This document shows, piece by piece, positions 1-6,078 of a stretch of DNA of 9,801 nt. The translations under genes and the position numbers were made by a program. The first letter of the stretch is position 1, and each line of letters begins with the position of its first letter. The stretch is taken from assembly GCA_019113455.1 (NCBI GenBank), contig DXHG01000192.1, forward strand, positions 1 to 9,801, written 5' to 3'. The notes beneath the pieces were generated by a model that searched no databases, had not been told where the DNA came from, and saw only the letters and a program-made list of their open reading frames with translations. Source of the DNA: Candidatus Treponema faecavium. Lineage in GTDB: Bacteria > Spirochaetota > Spirochaetia > Treponematales > Treponemataceae.

Positions 1-61
1 GGCAAATTTCTTACCGGATAAACGGCAAATGTAAATTTTGCCACCGGCAATTTTTTTGCCG
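1..61. repeat. Cluster of GGCAAA/TTTGCC short repeats
   Basis: GGCAAA or GGCAA occurs in direct orientation at 1, 24 and 46, so the copies are spaced 23 and 22 bases, about two helical turns. The complement TTTGCC occurs at 37-42 and TTGCCG at 56-61. The direct and inverted copies form two small hairpins. One pairs 24-29 with 37-42 around a 7-base loop. The other pairs CGGCAA 45-50 with TTGCCG 56-61 around a T5 loop. Neither is followed by a T run on the plus strand, so they do not look like terminators. The block lies upstream of the ABC ATPase promoter and may bind a protein or belong to a repeat that continues outside the window. No coding frame here looks real. Confidence 0.45.
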
Positions 62-103
62 CCCGCAAAACTCGGCAGCCTTTGCATTCAGCAAAGAAAA
101 GAT

Positions 104-132
104 TTGACAACTTGTATACCTCATGGTATCAT
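104..132 (+). promoter_or_regulatory. Sigma-70-type promoter of the ABC ATPase gene
   Basis: A perfect -35 box TTGACA (104-109) is followed after 17 bases by TATCAT (127-132), one mismatch from the -10 consensus. Transcription would start near 139, leaving a leader of about 25 bases that carries a strong ribosome binding site, AAGGAGG at 152-158, five bases before the ATG. A perfect TATAAT also lies at 143-148, but no -35 box sits at a usable distance from it. Confidence 0.75.
116..129. promoter_or_regulatory. Candidate operator palindrome overlapping the -10 box
   Basis: ATACC-TCAT-GGTAT forms a perfect 5-base inverted repeat with a 4-base centre. It occupies the end of the promoter spacer and the first bases of the -10 box. 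A protein bound here would block RNA polymerase, as expected for a sugar-responsive repressor. The repressor family cannot be told from the site alone, and a 5-base arm can arise by chance. Confidence 0.35.
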
Positions 133-163
133 AACTGTATAGTATAATTCTAAGGAGGCCGTA

Positions 164-1276
164 ATGGCTAAAGTAGAACTCAAAGGTATTGGCAAAGTAT
201 ATGACGGCGGCGTGCGCGCCGTTGACAACGCCAATATCACAATCGAGGACAAAGAATTCGTTATTCTTGTCGGTCCTTCAGGATGCGGTAAATCAACAAC
301 GCTCCGCATGGTCGCCGGTCTGGAAGACATTTCCGAAGGCGAACTGTACATTGACGGCGAACTGATGAACGATGTTCCGCCGAAAGACCGCAATATCGCG
401 ATGGTATTCCAGAACTACGCCCTGTATCCGCACATGACAGTATACGACAACATGGCGTTCGGTCTGAAAATACGTAAAGTTGACAAGGCAGAAATTGACC
501 GCCGCGTTAAAGAAGCGGCACATATTCTTGATATAGAAAAACTGCTTGAACGCAAGCCCAAGGCTCTTTCAGGCGGTCAGCGCCAGCGCGTTGCTGTCGG
601 CCGCGCGATTGTGCGCAATCCAAAAGTCTTCCTGTTCGACGAGCCGCTGTCAAACCTTGACGCGAAACTCCGCGTACAGATGCGCGCTGAGATTTCAGGC
701 CTGCACCACCGGCTTGAAGCGACGATGATCTACGTTACCCACGACCAGGTAGAAGCGCTGACGATGGGCGACAAAATCGTTGTTATGAAAGACGGAAAGA
801 TTCAGCAGATCGGTTCTCCGCTCTATCTGTACAATCACCCGATCAACAAGTTTGTCGCGGGGTTCATCGGTTCGCCGCCCATGAACTTTATTTCTGTAAA
901 AATTGCAGAAAAGAACGGCCGCCTTGTCGCTGACGAAGGCTCGTTTGAAATCACGCCGACAAAAGAACAGGCGGAATCGCTTAAGAACTATATCGGCAAG
1001 GAAGTGTTCTTTGGTATTCGTCCGGAAGACCTGACGTATGCGCCCTCGCCTGCCGCGGAAAACAATATGCAGATGAAAGTTTCAATCATTGAGCCGCTGG
1101 GAGCAGAAACGCATCTGTATCTGGCAACCAGTACGCAGCAGATTATTGCGCGCACAGATCCTTCCAACACGTTCAAGATCGGTCAGGAAGTCTGCTTTGT
1201 CCCGAATATGGAAAAGAGCAAATTCTTTGACAAAGAAACAGAAAAGAACATCTGCGAAGAGGTAAAACCCTCGTGA
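164..1276 (+). CDS. ugpC: ABC transporter ATP-binding protein, MsmK/UgpC/MalK family
   Basis: This is a 370-residue ATPase that powers import of carbohydrates or glycerol-3-phosphate through a partner permease pair at the inner membrane. All the ABC motifs are intact: Walker A GPSGCGKST at residues 37-45, Q-loop glutamine 83, signature LSGGQ at 135-139, Walker B ending FDEP at 158-161, D-loop SNLD at 163-166 and switch histidine 193. After the nucleotide-binding domain, GSPPMNF (about 236-242) leads into the C-terminal TOBE/OB regulatory domain typical of MalK, UgpC and MsmK. The length is normal for the family. The ATG is well placed behind AAGGAGG. No permease or binding-protein gene is adjacent and a strong terminator follows directly, so it appears monocistronic and may serve several importers, as MsmK does in streptococci. 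The family is certain. The symbol and substrate are not, and msmK would be an equally fair name. Confidence 0.93.
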   Translation: MAKVELKGIGKVYDGGVRAVDNANITIEDKEFVILVGPSGCGKSTTLRMVAGLEDISEGELYIDGELMNDVPPKDRNIAMVFQNYALYPHMTVYDNMAFGLKIRKVDKAEIDRRVKEAAHILDIEKLLERKPKALSGGQRQRVAVGRAIVRNPKVFLFDEPLSNLDAKLRVQMRAEISGLHHRLEATMIYVTHDQVEALTMGDKIVVMKDGKIQQIGSPLYLYNHPINKFVAGFIGSPPMNFISVKIAEKNGRLVADEGSFEITPTKEQAESLKNYIGKEVFFGIRPEDLTYAPSPAAENNMQMKVSIIEPLGAETHLYLATSTQQIIARTDPSNTFKIGQEVCFVPNMEKSKFFDKETEKNICEEVKPS

Positions 1277-1293
1277 TGCAGCGCATGCAGCGC

Positions 1294-1332
1294 AAAAAAC
1301 GGAGCGCAGGATATCCTGCGCTCCGTTTTTTT
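1294..1332 (+). terminator. Strong intrinsic terminator after the ABC ATPase gene
   Basis: A perfect 19-base inverted repeat is centred on GATATC at 1310-1315, with arms 1294-1312 and 1313-1331. Its GC-rich core is flanked by A6 on the left and T7 on the right (1326-1332). It begins 17 bases after the stop codon at 1276. The symmetric A and T tracts would let it act in both directions, although no minus-strand gene approaches it here. Confidence 0.92.
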
Positions 1333-1374
1333 GTTTGCGCACAAGCGGGCAAAGGACTGCGTCAAGCGCCCGTA

Positions 1375-1403
1375 TTGACTTTTGCCGCGCATCATGAGAT
1401 ACT
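1375..1403 (+). promoter_or_regulatory. Probable promoter of the MATE gene leader
   Basis: TTGACT (1375-1380) and GATACT (1398-1403) are separated by 17 bases and match the -35 and -10 consensus at 5 and 4 of 6 positions. Transcription would start near 1410, about 137 bases before the MATE start codon and about 36 bases before the terminator hairpin at 1446. No comparable promoter is seen between that terminator and the MATE gene. Confidence 0.55.
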
Positions 1404-1409
1404 GCAGCC

Positions 1410-1486
1410 GCTTGTCAGAGGACTTGCAGTCATACGCGATTGTTTAAGTGGGATAAGCCTGTCTGGGCCCTTATCCCGCTTTTTTT
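1410..1486 (+). ncRNA. Short leader or small RNA ending in a terminator, ahead of the MATE gene
   Basis: The predicted transcript from about 1410 to 1486 is roughly 77 nucleotides and ends in an intrinsic terminator. Its first bases, GCUUGUC (1410-1416), can pair with GGAUAAGC (1452-1458) using one G-U pair and skipping one base choice at the edge. That would occupy the left arm of the terminator, as an antiterminator would. A small hairpin, GACU-UGC-AGUC (1421-1431), lies between. The layout fits a transcription attenuator or compact riboswitch-like leader, or a separate small RNA. It does not match any riboswitch consensus I can recall, including preQ1, fluoride and guanidine types. Confidence 0.35.
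1446..1486 (+). terminator. Intrinsic terminator inside the MATE leader (possible attenuator)
   Basis: AAGTGGGATAAG (1446-1457) pairs with CTTATCCCGCTT (1470-1481) over 12 bases, with one T-G wobble, around a 12-base loop, and T7 follows at 1480-1486. It lies 60 bases before the MATE start codon and downstream of the likely MATE promoter. It is therefore placed to control read-through into the gene. A backup terminator for the upstream ABC ATPase is the alternative, but that gene already has a stronger one at 1294-1332. Confidence 0.88.
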
Positions 1487-1546
1487 ATGCGTACCGGATA
1501 CCGGCCAAAGAGGCTTTTCTCAGTACTGCTTTAAGGAGGTATCGGT

Positions 1547-2857
1547 ATGCAGTCAAAAACAAGGCCGCTTGCTGCATATATTCTTCCTGCCATGGGAGGA
1601 TTATTCGTAACCTATCTGTACAATGCAGCAGACGGCATCTTTGTCGGACAGGGCGTCGGCGCTGCGGCACTGGGCGCGGTTAATATCGGCGTGCCGTTTA
1701 TCACATTTGTTGTTGCAGCAGCAGCGCTGTTTCCTATGGGCGGCGCTGCAGTGTGCGCTGTCAGAATGGGCAGAGCGGATACGGACGGCGCAAACCGCGC
1801 CTTTATGACAGCGGTTATGCTCACCTTTGCTGTCTCCCTTTTGCTTACAGCCGCGGGAATGTTTTTTGCCCAGCCGATCGCCGATCTCAGCGGCGCAAAA
1901 AAGCTCAGCACGCATATGCGCGCCATGGCAGGCGAATATCTGTTCTATTATTCTGCCTTTTCCGTTCCCATGCTCATGAGCACGTGTCTTTCTGTCTTTG
2001 TCAGAAATGACGGCGCGCCGACACTTGCATTTCTGGGCATGTGCACAGGCGCCGTAATGAATATCTTTCTGGACTGGCTTTTTATCTTTCCGCTCAAAAT
2101 GGGCGTTATCGGCGCGGCGGTTGCTTCAGGCCTGGGCCAGATTTCTTCTGTGCTGATACTGCTCTCGCATTTTATACGAAAAAAAGGAAAACTACAGATA
2201 CGGATATTTAAGCCGGAGCTTTCTTTGATACATAAGATCTGCATACGCGGCGTCCCTGAAGCCGTCACGCAGCTTACGACGCCGGTTACCGCTCTCTGCT
2301 ACAATCTCATGCTCTCGCGGCTTTCAGGCGATATCGGCGTTGCAGCGTTCAGTGTGTTAAGTTTTATCTATTCGCTTGCAAACGCCATTCTTTCAGGCAC
2401 GGCGCAGGGGCTGCAGCCGCTCTGGGGATATTGTTACGGCAGACAGGATACAAAAGAAATACACTGGTATTTCCGCTGCGGAATCGGCATAAACGGCGTG
2501 CTGTCGCTGCTTATGTATGCCGCAGTGTACATGTATGCTGTTCCGGTTATCGGTATTTTTAACCGGGACGCTGAACTCGTGCGCACCGCTTCGGCGGCGC
2601 TGCCGCTCTTCGGTCTGCAGTTTATTCCCATGGCACTCAACCTGATCTATACGGCATTTTTGTTTTCCACTAAAAGGACAAAAGCCGCCGCACACATTGC
2701 CGTAAGCAGAGGAGTCGTCGTAAAAGCGCTTGCCATTTGCTGCTTTCCGCTGTTTTCAGGAAGCAATGCAATCTGGCTTGCGCCGTTTGCCGCAGAACTT
2801 ATAACGCTTGCCTATGCGGTGCGGCTAAAAAGGTCTGCTGGCCTGCGGTATATGTAA
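1547..2857 (+). CDS. MATE family multidrug efflux transporter (MepA-like)
   Basis: This 436-residue integral membrane protein exports drugs or toxic metabolites in exchange for sodium ions or protons. About twelve hydrophobic segments span the whole length, in two homologous halves joined by a basic loop near residues 210-230. MepA-type features are visible. The first segment contains LYNAADGIFVGQG (24-36), followed by ALGAVNIGVP (41-50). FVRNDGAP lies at 151-158, MNIFLDWLFI at 171-180, and a glycine/alanine-rich segment near 187-198. The start is well supported by AAGGAGGT at 1533-1540, six bases before the ATG. The N terminus is slightly shorter than in many MepA proteins but the first helix is complete. 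The gene stands alone behind a promoter and terminator-bearing leader, so its expression may be induced by read-through. The substrate cannot be predicted. Confidence 0.9.
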   Translation: MQSKTRPLAAYILPAMGGLFVTYLYNAADGIFVGQGVGAAALGAVNIGVPFITFVVAAAALFPMGGAAVCAVRMGRADTDGANRAFMTAVMLTFAVSLLLTAAGMFFAQPIADLSGAKKLSTHMRAMAGEYLFYYSAFSVPMLMSTCLSVFVRNDGAPTLAFLGMCTGAVMNIFLDWLFIFPLKMGVIGAAVASGLGQISSVLILLSHFIRKKGKLQIRIFKPELSLIHKICIRGVPEAVTQLTTPVTALCYNLMLSRLSGDIGVAAFSVLSFIYSLANAILSGTAQGLQPLWGYCYGRQDTKEIHWYFRCGIGINGVLSLLMYAAVYMYAVPVIGIFNRDAELVRTASAALPLFGLQFIPMALNLIYTAFLFSTKRTKAAAHIAVSRGVVVKALAICCFPLFSGSNAIWLAPFAAELITLAYAVRLKRSAGLRYM

Positions 2858-2881
2858 CACGGCAAAAACCGTCGCCCGTTT

Positions 2882-2932
2882 AGCCGCAGCAAAAAGGCGC
2901 GCCGCGTCTGATGGCAGCCATATGCGGCTTTT
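2882..2932 (+). terminator. Weak candidate terminator after the MATE gene
   Basis: AGCCGCA (2882-2888) can pair with TGCGGCT (2923-2929), and four Ts follow (2929-2932). The loop is long, 34 bases, and contains the palindrome GGCGCGCC (2896-2903). This is the only plus-strand terminator-like structure in the 2858-3008 convergent gap, and it is poor compared with the other terminators in the window. Confidence 0.25.
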
Positions 2933-2954
2933 CAGCAAACAGGGCGGTGCGCAT

Positions 2955-2988
2955 AAAAAAACAGGCGGAACAATGGTGTTCCGCCTGT
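2955..2988 (-). terminator. Intrinsic terminator of the fusA-ATPase operon
   Basis: ACAGGCGGAACA (2961-2972) and its exact complement TGTTCCGCCTGT (2977-2988) form a 12-base stem with a 4-base loop. Read on the minus strand the stem is followed by T7, the complement of A7 at 2955-2961. It lies 20 bases past the stop codon of the minus-strand ATPase gene. Confidence 0.9.
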
Positions 2989-3008
2989 ATATACCTCAAG
3001 CGCTGTTT

Positions 3009-3686
3009 TTATTTATCAGTCATGAGCAGCGTTTTAGAGTCAAGGCGAAGCACCGCTTCCGGAGCTTTGCCATCGCGCAGCTTGAGTATCCGCACCTGAA
3101 TCTGGTCAGGTTTGGGATCAAGGTGCATAATGCAGTCAAACATGCAAAGCATATCGGCAGGCAGTGTGTCTGCAAGTTTATCGCTCTCGCAGTTTTCGCT
3201 GAACCATACCTGCATACCGCAGGAACGCGCAAATTCAATAAACGTCTGCAAGTCCTGCGCAGAAACGCGCGTAAAGTCCATGCCGTCTACCGTCATAAAC
3301 TGCGCCTTGATGCCGCCTTCGGCAAGCGCGCGCAGCGTCGCCGCAATCTGGTTTAACGACACTGTATCCTGATTAAAATTCAGGATAATCCGCTTACGCA
3401 CCAGCTCCTGTTTAATATCAGAAATGTTTGACACATTGCGCTTCTTGGCAATTTCGTCAAAGATATCCGTGTACCACGTGATGACATTTGCAGACTGCTG
3501 GTCAAACGACACATGCACTATCTGCTCGTCTTTCAGCAGCGCGTCAACACCGAACTGAACAAGAACGGATGTCTTTCCCAAACCCTTTTTTGCGGTAATC
3601 AGACCAATTTCACCGGCTTTTAAGCCGCCCGTAAGATTATCAAACAGACGAACCGGACTGCGGTCAAAAAGTTCCTGTGCTACCAT
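3009..3686 (-). CDS. RecA/DnaB/KaiC-like P-loop ATPase of unknown function
   Basis: The 225-residue soluble protein is a bare RecA-fold ATPase core. TAKKGLGKTS (31-40) is a Walker A of the DnaB/KaiC style, with alanine in place of the first glycine. VHVSFDQQSA (57-66) sits where DnaB has its SLEM-type strand and catalytic glutamate; here the acidic residue is aspartate 62. QFMTVDGMDF (129-138) is the likely Walker B, with aspartate 134. LKLRDGKAPEAVLRLD (201-216) resembles the C-terminal K-R-x-G segment of DnaB helicases. There is no DnaB N-terminal domain, DNA-binding module, signal peptide or membrane segment. The start codon has AAGGAG (3693-3698) six bases upstream, close against the fusA stop. 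It is the second gene of a fusA operon ended by a terminator. Helicase, ribosome-linked and regulatory roles are all possible. I do not recognise a named family. Confidence 0.85.
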   Translation of the reverse strand: MVAQELFDRSPVRLFDNLTGGLKAGEIGLITAKKGLGKTSVLVQFGVDALLKDEQIVHVSFDQQSANVITWYTDIFDEIAKKRNVSNISDIKQELVRKRIILNFNQDTVSLNQIAATLRALAEGGIKAQFMTVDGMDFTRVSAQDLQTFIEFARSCGMQVWFSENCESDKLADTLPADMLCMFDCIMHLDPKPDQIQVRILKLRDGKAPEAVLRLDSKTLLMTDK

Positions 3687-3698
3687 GTACTACTCCTT

Positions 3699-5786
3699 TT
3701 ATTTCTGCTCTTTCTTGCGTTTTTCCTCATATTCCTTTATGAGTGTCTCCGCAATACTGTTGGGCACTTTGCCATACTTGAGAAATTCCATAGAGAATTC
3801 TGCCTTGCCCTGTGTCAGAGAACGCAGCACAGTGGAAAATCCGAACATTTCGCTCAGCGGAACTTCAGCGTCTACACGCGAAAAATTATCATCCTCGGTT
3901 GAAGCAACGATAATGCCGCGCCGCTGATTGATCACGGCAAAAATATTTCCCTGGAACTCTGTAGGTCCTTCGATAGAAACCTTCATAATCGGCTCAAGGA
4001 TAACCGGTTTTGCCTTTGTATACGCCTCGCGGAACGCGCCGATAGCGGCAAGCTGGAACGCGATATCGGAAGAGTCTACCGGATGCGACTGTCCATCATT
4101 AATGGTACATTTGACGCCGACGATCGGGAAGCCGATAAGCGTGCCTTTTGTCATTGCGGCCTTAAAGCCCTTATCGCACGACGGAATATATTCGTTAGGA
4201 ATCGCGCCGCCTTTAATTGCGTCTACGAATTCATAATCCTTGTCTTCCAGCGGCTCCATAAAACCGGCAACACGGCCATACTGACCGGAACCGCCCGTCT
4301 GCTTTTTGTGCGTATAGTTAAAATCAGCGCGCTGCGTGATAGATTCACGATAGGCAACCTGCGGCGCTCCCGTTTCCACCTCGCACTTATATTCGCGGCG
4401 CATACGTTCGATATACACGTCAAGATGCAGCTCGCCCATTCCCTTGATAATCGTCTGGTTCGATTCAGGATCAACGTATGTCTGGAACGTCGGGTCTTCT
4501 TTTGTAAAGCGGTTCAGCGCCTTTGCCATCTGATCCGCGGCCTTCTTGTCCTTGGGCGTAATGGCAAGCGAAATAACAGGCTCAGGCACGTACATACTGC
4601 TCATCGCATAATTCAGACCACCGCCGCAGAACGTGTCGCCGGACGCACAGTCAATGCCGAACAGCGCAACTATATCGCCGGGAACGCCTTCGCTGATGTC
4701 TTCCATGCTCGCGGAATTCATGCGCACCAGGCGGCCCACCTTAAACTTCTTGCGCGAACGGGTGTTGTACAGCTCTTCGCCTTTCTTTAAGCAGCCCTGA
4801 TACACGCGCACATAGGTCAGCTGTCCGTACTGGCCGTCTTCAAGCTTAAATCCAAGCGCCACGCAGGGGCTTTTTTCATCGCACGAAAGCTCAACCTGCT
4901 CCTCGTTCTTATCAAGATCGAGCGCAAAGTTCTTTACTTCCGTCGGATCAGGCAGATATTTTGTTACGCCGTCAAGCAGCGGCTGAATACCCTTGTTCTT
5001 GTATGCCGAACCGAGGAATACCGGCACAAACTGCTCGGCGATTGTTCCCTTGCGGATGGCAGCGACAATCATTTCTTCAGTTGCATTTCCTTCAAGCACT
5101 GCTTCCATGAGCTCGTCGGAGAACATCGACGCCGCCTCAAGCAGTTCCTCGCGGTATTTTTCCGCATCGGCCTGCAGGTGAGACGGGATCTCTGCATAGC
5201 GCACTTCGGTGCCGCTGTCTCCCTCAAAATAAATTGCCTTCATCGTGATGAGGTCAACAACGCCTTCAAGCTTGTCTTCAAGCCCGATCGGAATCTGCAT
5301 CATATATGCGTTCAATCCGAGCTTTTCACGCAGTTGATTGCGCACCTTGAACGGATTTGCACCGGTGCGGTCGCACTTGTTCACAAACGCGATGCGCGGA
5401 ACGTGATAACGCTTTAACTGGCGGTCTACCGTAATCGACTGAGACTGCACGCCGCCGACTGAGCAGAGCACCAAGATAGCGCCGTCAAGAACGCGCAGCG
5501 AGCGCTCCACCTCTACGGTAAAATCGACGTGACCGGGAGTATCGATGACGTTGATCGTATAATCCTTCCACTGAACCTGCGTCGATGCAGACTGAATAGT
5601 AATGCCGCGTTCGCGTTCCAGTTCCATGTTGTCCATCACCGCACCGACGCCGTCTTTGCCGCGGACTTCATGAATCGCGTGAATCTTATCGCAGTAAAAT
5701 AAAATGCGTTCTGAAAGAGTCGTTTTGCCGGAGTCAATGTGGGCGCTGATACCGATATTCCGCATCTTGGAAATATCTAAGCTCAT
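3699..5786 (-). CDS. fusA: Translation elongation factor G, spirochaete/mitochondrial EF-G1 type
   Basis: EF-G hydrolyses GTP to move tRNA and mRNA through the ribosome after each peptide bond. The 695-residue protein is full length. The G motifs are AHIDSGKTT (15-23), RERGITI (58-64), DTPGH (82-86), NKCD (136-139) and GSA (259-261), followed by domains II to V including GGSGQYGRV (498-506). AHIDSGKTT, HEVRGKDGVGAVMD (39-52) and the stretch around IPIGLEDKLEGVVDLI (165-180) closely resemble human-type mitochondrial EF-G1 (GFM1). This places it in the spdEFG1/mtEFG1 branch. Spirochaetes of this type usually carry a second paralogue (spdEFG2) for ribosome recycling, which is not in this window. 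The ATG at 5786 is preferred to an upstream in-frame TTG at 5804, because AGAGG (5797-5801) precedes only the ATG, at a spacing of 10. The P-loop ATPase gene follows 12 bases after the stop. Confidence 0.96.
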   Translation of the reverse strand: MSLDISKMRNIGISAHIDSGKTTLSERILFYCDKIHAIHEVRGKDGVGAVMDNMELERERGITIQSASTQVQWKDYTINVIDTPGHVDFTVEVERSLRVLDGAILVLCSVGGVQSQSITVDRQLKRYHVPRIAFVNKCDRTGANPFKVRNQLREKLGLNAYMMQIPIGLEDKLEGVVDLITMKAIYFEGDSGTEVRYAEIPSHLQADAEKYREELLEAASMFSDELMEAVLEGNATEEMIVAAIRKGTIAEQFVPVFLGSAYKNKGIQPLLDGVTKYLPDPTEVKNFALDLDKNEEQVELSCDEKSPCVALGFKLEDGQYGQLTYVRVYQGCLKKGEELYNTRSRKKFKVGRLVRMNSASMEDISEGVPGDIVALFGIDCASGDTFCGGGLNYAMSSMYVPEPVISLAITPKDKKAADQMAKALNRFTKEDPTFQTYVDPESNQTIIKGMGELHLDVYIERMRREYKCEVETGAPQVAYRESITQRADFNYTHKKQTGGSGQYGRVAGFMEPLEDKDYEFVDAIKGGAIPNEYIPSCDKGFKAAMTKGTLIGFPIVGVKCTINDGQSHPVDSSDIAFQLAAIGAFREAYTKAKPVILEPIMKVSIEGPTEFQGNIFAVINQRRGIIVASTEDDNFSRVDAEVPLSEMFGFSTVLRSLTQGKAEFSMEFLKYGKVPNSIAETLIKEYEEKRKKEQK

Positions 5787-5848
5787 ATTGTATCTACCTC
5801 TCAAATATAATTTTGCATTGTTTGCAAGTATCTACAGTATATTGCCGT

Positions 5849-5878
5849 ATATTACACCATAAGACAGAAAAAATTCAA
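5849..5878 (-). promoter_or_regulatory. Candidate fusA promoter
   Basis: On the minus strand TTGAAT (complement of 5873-5878) and TAATAT (complement of 5849-5854) are separated by 18 bases. Transcription would start near 5842, giving a leader of about 55 bases before the fusA ATG. The boxes match 4 of 6 positions each and the region is AT-rich, so the exact boxes are uncertain. Confidence 0.45.
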
Positions 5879-5917
5879 GTATACAAGGAATGTCTGCAGG
5901 ATGTTTGCTGCGTGTGC

Positions 5918-5993
5918 ATGCAGGCGGTGTTTCTTTTTTATTCTCTGTAATGTGCTTTTCTGGGGCGGGACGTTTATATGCAGGCGGTGTTTC
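5918..5993. repeat. 16-base direct repeat spaced exactly 60 bases apart
   Basis: ATGCAGGCGGTGTTTC occurs at 5918-5933 and again at 5978-5993. The first 8 bases recur inverted as GCCTGCAT at 6027-6034. The copies lie in the gap between fusA and the cyclase gene, upstream of the fusA promoter. The rest of the 60-base unit is not conserved between copies, so this is not a simple tandem duplication. In one minus-strand frame the copies encode a repeated ETPPA, but that frame is not convincing as a gene. Confidence 0.7.
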
Positions 5994-6009
5994 AGCGCGC
6001 GGAGACCGG

Positions 6010-6047
6010 GCGGCAATATGGCGCGCGCCTGCATACCGCATTGCCGC
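6010..6047. repeat. Large hairpin downstream of the cyclase gene
   Basis: GCGGCAAT (6010-6017) pairs perfectly with ATTGCCGC (6040-6047). The loop contains the 10-base GC palindrome GGCGCGCGCC (6020-6029). It lies 31 bases past the stop codon of the minus-strand cyclase gene, where a terminator would be expected. No T run follows on the minus strand, so it could act as an RNA 3'-end stabiliser or a Rho-assisted stop, but it is not a standard intrinsic terminator. An 8-base repeat, CGCAGCGC, flanks the cyclase 3' end at 6045-6052 and 6070-6077. I see no other structure or gene in 5787-6078 beyond the fusA promoter and the 60-base-spaced repeat. Confidence 0.5.
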
Positions 6048-6078
6048 AGCGCATAGTATGTATGGTATTCGCAGCGCG

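Noticed and set aside
1..61. CRISPR-like array
   Set aside because: The repeated unit is only 5-7 bases and the intervening sequences are too short and partly related. No cas gene is present.
143..148. Perfect TATAAT as the -10 box of the ABC ATPase promoter
   Set aside because: The nearest -35-like sequences are about 25 or more bases away and there is no extended -10. TATCAT at 127-132 pairs with TTGACA at a 17-base spacing.
1273..1683. Plus-strand 136-codon open frame between the ABC ATPase and MATE genes
   Set aside because: It runs through two terminators and a Shine-Dalgarno site and overlaps the start of the MATE gene in another frame. The translation is rich in cysteine and arginine with no domain character.
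4083..4790. 235-codon open frame antisense to fusA
   Set aside because: It lies fully inside the highly conserved EF-G gene, and the long open frame is a by-product of its codon use. No ribosome binding site or recognisable protein.
5787..5804. Upstream in-frame TTG start for fusA, adding six residues
   Set aside because: The only Shine-Dalgarno-like sequence (5797-5801) lies within that extension and serves the ATG at 5786. MSLDISKMRNIGISAHID is a natural EF-G N terminus.
6010..6047. Intrinsic terminator for the cyclase operon
   Set aside because: The stem is good but no T run follows it on the minus strand, so it is listed only as a hairpin.
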